From assembly GCF_018294505.1 (NCBI RefSeq), contig NC_057812.1:63940494-64004493 (forward strand): DNA of 64,000 nucleotides. Direction: 5' to 3'. The notes beneath the pieces were generated by a model, which saw only the letters and a list, made by a program, of their open reading frames with translations, ran no database searches and was not told the origin of the DNA. Positions 11,153 through 21,319 of this stretch are shown here, one piece after another; position 1 is the first letter of the stretch; every line of letters begins with the position of its first letter. A program made the translations under genes and the position numbers. Source of the DNA: Triticum aestivum. Its lineage: Eukaryota; Streptophyta; Magnoliopsida; Poales; Poaceae.

Positions 11153-13964
11153 CTAGCACATATGTCCGTGCGTTGCAACGGGGAGATACTCTTTTGCAAG
11201 AAGAAGCGGGAGAGATAATTGATGTGTTCATCAAAAACGGTCTCCACGGTGGTGGGCGACAGAGCGAGGAGCTGCGGTCTTCTCACGGGTCATCTTTGGC
11301 GCGCCAGATCTTGATAATGGTGGGGCTGGTCAGCGTAACGGCACCATCCAACTGATACCTTTTTTTCATAGTTCAATCCCCTTGCGCCCTTTGGTTTTTG
11401 CTGCTCGTCCGTCCGACAGAAAAAGAAGTACATGATAGGTCCAGTTTGGCCCACACGGAGATATCCAAAAAAAATGGGGAACTACGTACGAAGTGGATGA
11501 ACGAAATCTATACGTATATGTTTTTCTTTTTTCTTAGAGCAGCTGCATGGGAGCTACTATATGATGCTTGTTGCGTCAAATAGCGTGTGGGACGCATAAT
11601 AGTTTGTGTCTGGGCCAGCCCACTGGCTGGCACCAAAATAAGCCATATTTGCAAGGCACGAGTAATAATCAAAAAAAAAACATGTGTTGAACGATTGAAC
11701 ACATGACCTTACCTGACCATGTGCCGCTAGCCACGGCAACAAACGCGTATTGCTAAGCAATGGCCGGCGCGAATAATTAAGAAGACAGTGCAATGCCGGA
11801 TTTAAAACATTTTTTGAACTTTTTTTTAATATGAATTACCAAATATTCATGGAAATGTGGTTTTTTTTAATTACGAACAATGTTTATAATATTCCATACA
11901 TTTAGCAAAAAACAAGACCAAAATTTGAGACAACATCATTTTCCGAAGACATGAACCTTTTATCAAAACCCGGACCTTTTATTATTTGTGACCGACTTTT
12001 GGAAATGGAACATGTTTTGAACATTCAAAACAAATTTATCAAATATGTTTTCAAACGTAGACATTATTCTGAATCTGTAAACATTTTACTAAAACAATGA
12101 TATATTTCAAAAATCAAAGTGCAACGTCGGATTTAAAATATTTTTTAACTTTTTAAAAATATGAATACCCGAATATTCTTGAAAACATGTTTTTTTTTAA
12201 ATTACAAACAGTGTTTATAATATTCAGTACATGTTGCAAAAAACATGACCAAAATTTGAAACAACATAATTTTCTGAAGACAGGAAACTTTTAGCAAAAC
12301 CCAATCATTTTATTATTTGTGACCGACTTTTCAAAACAGAACATGTTTTGAACATTCAAACAAATTTATGAAATATGTTTTCAAACACAAACATTATTTT
12401 GAACCTGTGAACATTTACTAAAACAATAATACATTTCAAAATTCGGATATTTTCTAAAATACATGTTGTTTAAAGCCCAAATTTGTTTGAATATTTATAA
12501 ATTTGAAAAAATGGGAACGAGAAAATAAATTAATGTTCCAAACATTTTTAAAAAGGGGAAGACAATATTGTAACTAAAAAATCGAAAATTTGACAAAAAT
12601 CAAGTTCTGAACTTTTTTGAAAATTTTTAATTGTGAAATAGAGTAAAAATACAAATACATTTGGACGGAAAACTAAAACGGGCCGGCCCAGTCTTCGTTA
12701 CCTTCTGCGATGGCTGACTATCAACCGCACATGGGCAGGCAAATAAGTGGGCTGGCTTTTCTGGGCCACAGCGTGTGCGAGCCAAGTATAAAAATATGAA
12801 TTGCTAAAAAAATAGACGTAGGCACAAAATTTTAGTCCACCTCGGATAGAAAATAAATTGCAAAAATATATTACTAAAAATAAATAGACATTATTTTGAA
12901 TCTGTGAACATTTTATTAAAACAATAATATATTTCAAAAGTAGAATATTTTCTAAATTAAATATTGTTTAAAGCCCAAACATCTTTTTGAATATTTATGA
13001 ATTCATGGAAAAATTGGAAAGGGAAAATATAGTAATGTTCCAAACATTTTTAAAATAGGAAGACAATATTGTAGCAAAATAATCGGAAATTTGGACATAT
13101 TCAAGTTCTGAACTTTTTTGAAAGTTTTAAATTCTGAAATAAAGTAGAAATAGAAATAAATTTGGACGGCAAAATAAAACGGGGCGGCCCAGTCTTGGGC
13201 GCCCCGTGCGATCACTGACTATCTACCACACAGGGTGGGAAAAAGGCTTTTCGCGGCTCCATGGTCTAGCTTTGCTGGGCCACAGCGTTTGCCGGCCAAG
13301 TATAAAATTCTGGATTGCAAAAAATAGATGTACGCACAAAAAATTTATTAGCACCTCGGATAGAAAAAAATTCAAAAATATGTTACTAAAAACAAATAGA
13401 CGTATGCAGATATTATTTTGAATCTGTGAACATTTTACTAAAACAATAATATATTTTGATAATCGCATATTTTTTACATACATGTTTTTAAAGCCCTAAC
13501 ATTTTTATGAATATTTATGAATTTGAAAAAAAAATCGGAACGAGGAAACAAATTAACGTTCCAAACATTTTTAAAAAGAGGAAGAGAATATTGTGACTCA
13601 AAAAAGAAATCTGAATTTTTTTAAAAAAATCAAGTTCTGAACTTCTTGGAAAATTTTAAATTACGAAATAAAGTGAAAAATACAAAATAGTTTGGACGGA
13701 AAACAAAACGGGCCGGCCCAGTCTTGGGCGGCCTGTGCGATCGCAGACTATCTATCGCACAGGGCGAGTAAAAGGCTTTTCTCGGCTACATGGGCAGGCA
13801 ACGTGTGCGGGCCAACTATAGAATTCTAGATTGCTAAACAAATAGACGTGCACATAAAAAATTAGTACCACCTTGGATAGAAAAATAAATTTCGACGGTG
13901 AACGGATGAAAAAATTGAAGAAACGCACCTTGCTTTATTAGTAAAAAAAGGTATAGAGTATAGA
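11153..13964 (-). mobile_element. Helitron-like element, minus strand (H0)
   Basis: Read on the minus strand, the 3' end is CCGT-loop-ACGG (11166-11169 with 11078-type pairing partner at 11178-11181), then a short spacer and CTAG (11153-11156) followed by a T, as expected of Helitron 3' ends. The 5' end is placed at 13957-13964, where the minus strand reads TCTATAC... then CTAATAAAGCAAGG and GTTCACCGTCG, similar to the other Helitron-like 5' ends here. No Rep/helicase coding sequence is present, so it would be non-autonomous. Much of the body is the tandem repeat at 11788-13870. Bases 11182-11787 hold no gene I can support. Confidence 0.55.
11788..13870. repeat. Degenerate long tandem repeats (period about 331, then 496-522 bp)
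   Basis: An anchor reading ACATTATTTTGAA or close to it recurs at 12061, 12392, 12888 and 13410. A second anchor, GGGCCGGCCCAGTCTT or its variant, recurs at about 12681, 13182 and 13711. A third, GTGCAATGCCGGATTTAAAA or close to it, occurs at 11788 and 12119. The later units are longer because they include a GC-rich insert with CACAGCGTGTGCG-type sequence. There is no coding potential. The array lies wholly inside the Helitron-like element H0. Confidence 0.8.
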
Positions 13965-14001
13965 TATAGAACTAGGAAAACTGCCCGTGCGTTGCAACGG
14001 G

Positions 14002-15498
14002 TGAAAAAATATTCAAATTCGAAATAAATTCATTATTGATGGTCCACGGCCATATCTATGTGGCACAGAAATCCAAGAATTCTCAAGCATGAACATTGAC
14101 TGGTCTGTCTTCATGAGCTTGCCAAGGCAACCTCATAAATTTGAAGCATTTTCTCGTTTAGTATGAGCTCAAACAAAAAATTTAGTTCACACACATATTT
14201 TTTATCCCAATTTCCAGCAAATCCTTTCATATTCTACATACTGCTAAAAGATAACTACCGAACGAACATACTCATTCTCCAGAACTAAACTCAACCAAAT
14301 TACGGTGCAAAACAACAATTTTGTAACGTGTACGTGTTTGTGTTGAATGGAACATTCTTGTGATTTTCCCATGTCTCTGTTAGTCTTTATGCAGAACTTT
14401 CACCTTGTGTATCATCGCCACATGACTACCCTCCACTCTTGCTTTGGCTCCATCACTTTATTTCACTCCTGTTGACTGTTGTCACATGGCTGCCTTGTAT
14501 AGCTCCAGAAAGAATCCACTATGTGAACTTGGGAGCTCACCGGTGTAACGTGCTCTGTAGCTTCACTGCAACACCTCATCATGCTCCGTGATGGTGCCAC
14601 TGCTCCATGCCATTTCAAATGATTAGCATCTCATTGTTTTATATAGCCATAACATATATTTCTTATCCATGAAAGCTGAAATATGATATAGTTTATTTTT
14701 TCCTTGCATGGTGTCTTTCCAAATATGAACATTGGTAGAGAAAAATACTTTATGATCTCTGCGAGACATTACAGCGAACACATGGTACACAACTGATATC
14801 AAAATATGTACCTTAGCAGCAAAAGGCCATGGTTCATCGTCTGCACTCAGCATCATTGTAATGGGCACATGTTCCATTTTAATACCTTCAGTTCTGTTGT
14901 TAGCATGAAAACAAATATTGCTGGAACTAAATCATGCAGTCAAATTAGTATGAAGACACAATATTCTTAATTAATAGGTCAATCAGTTTATAGACATATT
15001 AATATCCCTTCCACAGTCAGGTTGTTGTATATATAAGCTATAAATGTGCAATATCATCATGCATATCCCTATGACAGTAATATTTGTAGCTTTGTAATAT
15101 GGGAGAATAGATCCTTTGAGGAAAAATTTATGGAAAATAGGGCCAGGCAAAATGATTATGATATCCATCACATGTAATAGTTTGGCCGTGATGCTCTATG
15201 TCATGCATGTTTCGAATACAACAATCTGATGAAGAGGAAGAAAAAAGAGGAAGCGGGTTGATTGATCAATATGGTGTTAGAACAGGAGATGAATGAGAAG
15301 AATAGAAGTAATGAGAGAGCGGTCAGGAGGGGAGAAAAAAGTCAGAAGAAGATCACCAGGTTACTCATGTTTGTTTCCTTCGCAAACTTCGTGCATTCGC
15401 CGAGAGAGGAACCAGGAACAAGAGAAGGACCGGGCGAGTGCCTCCAACACATCATCACTTTGGCTCATGATTAAAAAGAAGTATTTCAGATAGTAAAG
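14002..15498. other. H1 body: no gene recognised
   Basis: About 1.5 kb of AT-rich sequence with short ORFs (14623-14877 minus, 15262-15474 plus) that show no domain. It may include decayed gene introns or UTRs taken up by the Helitron-like element. I cannot support any product. Confidence 0.35.
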
Positions 15499-16090
15499 TA
15501 CAATACCAAACAATATGAGCAGTGTTGCAATCAGTCTGAGTAAATACTACTCCCTCCGTCCGGAAATACTTGTCTTAGACATGGATAAAATGCATGTATC
15601 TATAACTAAAATAAGTCTAACACCATTTCTAGGACAAGTATTTCCGGACGGAGGGAGTATATAACTTCACTGATTTCACAATATTTCCCTAATTAACACA
15701 TCAAATCTGTGGTTGGCAGAGAATATATTTTTCATTAGAATCTACAATGGTGATATATTTTCAGAAACATAAACACTGTACTTGCCAACCTATATTAACA
15801 AGTGACTATTACTTAACAAGTTGACTATTACTGTATTACAGATTCACTTTACAATACAATATGAGCAGTGTCGCAATCAGTCCAGTAGATACTATATAAC
15901 TTCACTGATTTCAGAATATTTCCCTAAGATAAAATATTTTGACTTTCATTTGCCCATATTAACATATCTAAATCTGTGGCTGGCAGAGAATATAGTTTTC
16001 ATCAGCATCTACAATGGTGATATATTTTCAGAAATATAAACACCGTACTTGCCAACCTATATTAACAACTTGACTATTACAGATTAACTT
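15499..16090. repeat. Tandem duplication, two copies (about 15499-15849 and 15850-16090)
   Basis: Both copies start TACAATAC and run through CAATATGAGCAGTG, CAATCAGT, TATATAACTTCACTGATTTC and ATCTACAATGGTGATATATT to CTTGCCAACCTATATTAACA. Copy 1 contains the Stowaway MITE at 15550-15657; copy 2 has the empty TA site. Copy 2 has about 32 extra bases after the TTTCCCTAA block. Confidence 0.85.
15550..15657. mobile_element. Stowaway MITE, 108 bp
   Basis: Inverted repeats CTCCCTCCGTCCGGAAATAC and GTATTTCCGGACGGAGGGAG bound the element, flanked by TA at 15548-15549 and 15658-15659. It sits in copy 1 of a tandem duplication whose other copy preserves the unoccupied site. Confidence 0.92.
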
Positions 16091-17489
16091 TATGCTTGCA
16101 AAGAGGCTTCCAAATAATCTTTATCTGTTTGTCTAGCTCTATCAAGGCACAGCCCAACTCCCCTCTCAAGATCTTTATAAATGATCCATTAGCTAGCAAA
16201 AAAAACAACTTGTATATTGCTGGGCATATTTTTAGAATCAAACTTTTTAGTAAAAACACCTGCCTTCAAAAGCCTTGGGTCTTCCTCAGTTTCATAGTCT
16301 ACAGTTTCTTAACTGAAAGTGAAGATAGATGCTGGGTCGGGACCAGCTGAAACTTGGATCAGAAAGCAAGTGGAATGAAACAACAATCTATCCTAAGCCG
16401 TTTGAGGTGATGGAGTACGGAGCCGCTGCTCGCTGAAGGTTGATGATATTACTGGACATTCAGCTGTCTGAAGCAAAGAATCTTCTTTCAACCCTTTCTC
16501 AAAAGGAAAAATCAATGTGACCACATGAAGAAGAGATAGAAGATGAGAGTTACAATCAAGATGTAGGCCGTGCCAGTCAGGCTTATTCTGCGCATTGGTA
16601 GGTGGCGGTGCCAAAGATGGGGCAGGGGAGTCTGCGCCTCCACTACGGCATGTGATATGCACTGGACGTCACCAAACGATCTCCGGGGACGATTGAGCGA
16701 TGGTGGCTTGCCCAATTAAAGAGCCCCTGTTTGCGGTCTCAGGCCACCCTCGTTCCTTCACCAGTGTTGCTGACAGGCCGCCGATGACAACTGACTGTTG
16801 TAAGAGGTGCAGACCCAATCCTCGGCCTCCAACACGAAATCGATCCATGACAAATGCTACCAAAATAAGCCACATGATTTTCTGACACTACAATTCAGAA
16901 ACTACTAAAACCAAATTCATGTTGCTATTTGGACGCACAAATACTCTGCATCAACTAATGCATTGTGCACGGAAAATGGGGAATTACCTCTTGGTACAAC
17001 CAGGAGCTTCAGGATTTACTTTTCCTGTTAATTCCACCGACCACATTGATGTAGCTCCCTTACTTGCTGAGTCTATTCCTCTGCTGCTGCACGAGCATAA
17101 ACAATAGTAAGCGATTTAGCCAATGTGAAGTCATCGTTTTACTTGCACCTATCTTAAATCGGAAGTGAAAAAACAAACTCAACTATGCACATCAACAGAA
17201 ATCATCGTCAACAAAGCCATAATGGACTGCCATGGGAAACAACACCAAATAAAGCATCATGAGTTCATATATGTATAAGAAAAAAAAATGCTAGCAAGCA
17301 ACACTGCTGCTCCCGAAACTGTAACCGTCGTGTCCCGCGAGATACATAACCAGCAACCATTGTTTCGTCGCTTTGCTCGCACATCGAACATACATGCCTT
17401 TGCCCAAACAGCAAGGAAAGGTGTCGGCGCTCTCATCCATCAGGGAAAGGTGTGGGCGCTGTCAACGGATAACCAAAAATATCAGATCA
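16091..17489. other. H1 body: gene-fragment-like sequence, not recognised
   Basis: This is about 1.4 kb without a supported gene. At 16669-16875 the minus strand has an open frame including GLHLLQQSVVIGGLSATLV, with a hydrophobic and gene-like look. At 16393-16662 another minus-strand frame overlaps it. They may be exons of a captured host gene, but I do not recognise a family and no splice structure is clear. Confidence 0.3.
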
Positions 17490-17970
17490 ATTCCATGCCC
17501 GACATAATCTGCAAAATCAAATGAGTACTTCCTCTCTCGATCTCCTCGCTCTGCTGAACCACGGGAGCCGGCAGAGCCAGAACAGGGTAGCAGGTCATGA
17601 GCCGGTGAGCAGCGCCCCAAGGAAGTGGAGATGGAGGTACCAGGGAGAGGCGGCGGTATCCTTGCGCACAGCAGCACGAGGCGGTGGTGGAGATCCTGGG
17701 GAAGGCACGAAGGTGGCGAGGTGAGTCGAGGTGAGTCCCCGGCGGGTTCGCGCACAATTAGGGTGTCCACCGGTAGGTGGCGTGTTCCAAGGAACCGGCA
17801 GGCAAGGCTCCGTCAAGGATATTGACCAGCGTCGAGGGACTACAATGGCGACCGGGGATGGGAGAGGGCGGCAAGGGTTGACTGGATCGGAGGGATGGGA
17901 CGCGGCGGCGACGGAACCCTAGCGTCGGGGCGTCTCGCATTCTCGTACGGGAGACCGGGAGAAAGAGGCC
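17490..17970 (-). other. GC-rich segment resembling a captured gene 5' end
   Basis: Read on the minus strand from about 17960, the sequence changes abruptly to GC-rich and carries motifs usual in grass 5' leaders and first exons (CTAGGGTTCCGTCGCCGCCG). Several short minus-strand ORFs follow (17482-17757, 17462-17770). It lies just inside the 5' end of H1, consistent with gene-fragment capture. No product is recognised. Confidence 0.35.
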
Positions 17971-18006
17971 TGTAGAATCGTTTTTATTTTCACATTACAG
18001 ATGAAA

Positions 18007-18110
18007 CGTCGTGGAGTGCGGGTTGAATTTTTTAAAACACAAGGACTATTTCACAAAACGTCATGGAGTGCGGATTGAATTTTTTAAAACACAAGGACTT
18101 TTCCACAAAA
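18007..18110. repeat. 52-bp tandem repeat, two copies
   Basis: The blocks 18007-18058 and 18059-18110 share GGAGTGCGG-TTGAATTTTTT and AAAACACAAGGACT. They lie just inside the 5' end of H1. Confidence 0.85.
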
Positions 18111-18151
18111 TTACCGTGGCGGTGGACCCCACAAACTCAATCCGTACTTTA

Positions 18152-18203
18152 TCTCTCTCTAATAATAAAGCACGGATTGACTCCGTGGGTTCACCGTCAC
18201 AAT
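18152..18203 (+). mobile_element. Helitron-like 5' end, plus strand (H2)
   Basis: After an A, the strand reads TCTCTCTCTAATAATAAAG followed by CACGGATTGACTCCGTGGG and TTCACCGTCACAATAC. The same block occurs inverted immediately to the left as the H1 5' end, so two 5' ends stand head to head. The LARD-like element breaks the body after 52 bp. The matching plus-strand 3' terminus may be the one at 47662-47690, but that link is inference. Confidence 0.55.
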
Positions 18204-21200
18204 ACGAGAACATTGTTCTTGGTGCCTCCTGTCATTTAGGGGTTGTGGCAGTGTCCCAGGAGTTGAGCTCCGAAGTGTTGTCGTCACAATTTTATCGTTG
18301 CAGTTCTGGAATACCTGAGATTAGTTTCGCCGACATCGAAAATCTCTTTTATACAGTTGTTGGTGAGATAACCTCGACGCCATCCAGTACTGGGGCAGGA
18401 GTTCGGGAGTATTGCCATAACTCGTATAACGGATGATTTTCGAAGGTTGAGGTAAATGATTTCCGAAGGTTTCTTGGTTATGTGTTGAAGGATGGATACA
18501 GCTGGATGTAGGATTTGTTAGTTTTGGGTGAGATATTATGCTTCCCCTGTATCCCAACACCTGATTGCATAACCAGAAAATTTTGGGAGTTTATAAGTGG
18601 GAATTCAAGTAGCTCTTAGGATATCTTTCCGACAGATGTATGATATGAAATTGGGGTTCGACATCTAGTGGTCCGCCTATCCACGGTTGGTTTTACAGTG
18701 GTCTCGTTGTGTCTTAAAGAGTCCTTGGCTATGCCGACTCGGGGACGCTTCGTATGTCATGTGCACTGCCTTGTACATGATGCTGTTGTACGATCGAGCC
18801 CGTGTAGGCCCCACCACGAAAACTTCGGACGAAATCTCTATCATATGTTTGTTCCGGCTTATTCTGCAAGCCAATCCTTGCTTTGTTTTGAGTTGTGGTA
18901 TTCGAGTTGCTTCGAAGTCAAATGTTGATTCCATACCTTTCCTAAGTGGTGTTCTCATATTCCTATGTGAATACAAATACTTCTTGATGATCGAGATTGT
19001 CATGTAAATCCTGTTCAACCGGTGTGTTTTTTCTTCAAGCGGATCCGTTCATTTTCAACATCCGCAAGATTCAATCTCAGCTTCCTCAACGTTGTTCGTT
19101 TCATCCATCCCAGGTTGTCTTTGTTTTCCCACCCACCCACCCTTTTTCTTCAAGGACTCAGATTTCTTAATCAAGTATCATTTGATTCATGTGAAGTCTC
19201 TCCATTCTTTTCATTCATGTTCTTACCCGGTGATTCTCATGAAGATTCTAACGGAGCTTCAAGTTCGTCACTCTTCACTCGTTTTCTTCTCCGGTGGATT
19301 CAAATCAAGCTTTCGGTGTTGATCTCATATCCTTTTTTTCCTTGTTTCAAATATCTTCTCATGCCGGTGCACCTCATAATAATTCACTTCTCGCTATTCA
19401 TTTGTTCGGGAGTGCTGAAGATATCTCAGAAGGCCCGTCTTGTCTTTCAAGATCAGCTCAACCTATTTCGAGGTTGTTATCTCATTCTAGCCATTTAAAT
19501 CTTACCGGTGCATTCTCTATTCTAAATCGTTCTATGGTGTTTCTTTTGAGTGGGCCCTAACCCACAGGTCTTTTCCCAGGATCTTACCTGACTCTTCTTA
19601 TTTTCCGGGAGCTATCCTCAAATTCATTTTCGAAGTTTGACGTAAGAATGATTTATCATCAGTCAAATGTCTTTCTCCAAGATCTTCCAAATTCTTTTCA
19701 TCATTGGTTCAACTTTTCTATTCTTCTTTATTCCGGAGTGTCTCAACAATTCACGGTGGTGTTTCTAGTCTTCATTCTCGGATTTTAAAGACCGAAGAAG
19801 AGTTCCTCTTAAATCCTTATCCGCTCTCTTGAGGATTCGTTATTCTAGCTTAATGCCTTCCTCTCAAAATTGTTTTCGATTGTGAGAATTCTTTTCACCC
19901 TCAATATTTAAATCCCCTCAAGCTTCTTCGTTCATTTGCTAATTCTTCCCGGTGTTTCTTTATCTTTTCTTCGTTCATTTTTAATTCTTACGGTGGTTCG
20001 TTCAAGAGTTCTCGTCATTCGTTATCATATCAATTTATTCGTTGTTTTCAATCCTTCCGGTGGTTCGTTGAAGACCTTCCTAAAGTTTGAGCTATATTTA
20101 TATTTAATCCTTTCGACGAGAATGAGTAGTATGCCAAATCCGTTGCTTGTCATCAATTTAAAATGGTGAAGGATACGCATAACATAATTCTTATTTTTGT
20201 TTTATCGAGTGAACTCAATTTCCTATTCCGGAGGCTCATCAAATTCTCGTTTTCATTTGTTTCATCTTTCTTTTCCGGAGTTCCAAGTTTTTTTCCCCGC
20301 ATTATATCGTCGCGAAGACCCATCTAAAGCATTACAAGGTTTCACCTTGTGTTTTCAACTCCCCTTTCTTCTCGTTATCCTTTTGTTACCGGAGTTCTCA
20401 GGAAGGCTCAACATGGTGGTTCATCAAGGATTTAATTCCTTCTCGAAGTGTTCATCAACATTCTTTTCTAAGGAGCTCAAGTTCTTCTTCATCTTCCAAT
20501 CCGGAGTGCAATTCTTTCACGCATATCTTTTGAGGTGGTGCTATGTCATTCTTGATATTTCCCTTCGTGCTTCGTGATTCACAAGTTATCAAGAATGAGA
20601 TATTTTAAATCCATCAACCTCTTCGTTGGAGTTATCTTGGGTTATATTCCACCTAAAGCCTTCCCTAAGGATTGTTGCTAATTATGGTGTTAATAAAGGA
20701 CCCAAGTTCTTCAGTTGCCCTCCTAGTGAATTAAGTTTCTCGTCTCCTTCTTGATATCAAGCCAATCTTTTTGATTTCCGTGAGTGGCAGAATTTCACCT
20801 AAAGATTTCGAGATGCTTTCCATAAGCCCACTTAAAGCGTATCTTTTCGTTGTTGGGTTTTCAACAACTCCGTTCGACCCTTCTCCTAAAGATGCCTTTT
20901 CAAGCTCTTTTGTGACACAAGTTGGCTTTTTCTTCTCCATTCTCCTATTTCAATTATCTATCTTCTATTGTTTTGTTCTGGAGGCATTGTCATGTTGCTC
21001 TTTTCAACCCATCATCTCTATTCGGAGTGTTGTGCCTTTTGCTCAAGGTCTTTTCATCATATCAAGTCTTTCATCTCTTTTCAACCGGAGTGCTTTCCGA
21101 AGTTGTTCTTCCTTGTTCCTCTTTTCTAACAGAGTGTTTTCAACTTCGTTTATCTCCGTTGTATTCTTTTCGTGAAATGGTTTAACCTTTTCAAGGTTCT

Positions 21201-21319
21201 TTGGTTTCACTTATTGGTCAAAGAAGCAACTTAGTTTTTACCTCTTCTTTTTCTCTTCCGTTTTCCCTCCGGTGCCATTCTAGATCTCGGGACGAGATCC
21301 TCTCGTAGTGGTGGAGTGT
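18202..21319 (+). repeat. LARD-like internal domain, 5'-truncated copy
   Basis: This is a non-coding, pyrimidine-rich domain matching 27365-30607 with small indels. It begins at GAGAACATTGTTCTTGG and ends with a purine-rich tract (GTGGTGGAGTGT) before the LTR. ORFs such as 19022-19498 and 20197-20577 are shared only in part between copies and carry no domain, so I do not call genes. Confidence 0.75.

Larger units (their letters stand above)
13972..18151 (-). mobile_element. Helitron-like element, minus strand (H1)
   Basis: The minus-strand 3' end is a near-textbook Helitron terminus. A hairpin with 5-bp stem CCCGT/ACGGG (13984-13988 with 13997-14001) is followed by a short spacer and CTAG (13972-13975), then T. 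The 5' end is placed at about 18151, where the minus strand reads ATAAAGTACGGATTGAG, matching the 5' ends at 18152 and 48091 though without its own TCTCT tip. The body carries gene-like fragments and a duplicated block, but no Rep/helicase, so it would be non-autonomous. Confidence 0.55.

Noticed and set aside
11690..11760. A third tRNA-like sequence on the minus strand
   Set aside because: Box B is poor (GTGTTCAATCG) and box A spacing is unclear, so it is not reported as a feature.
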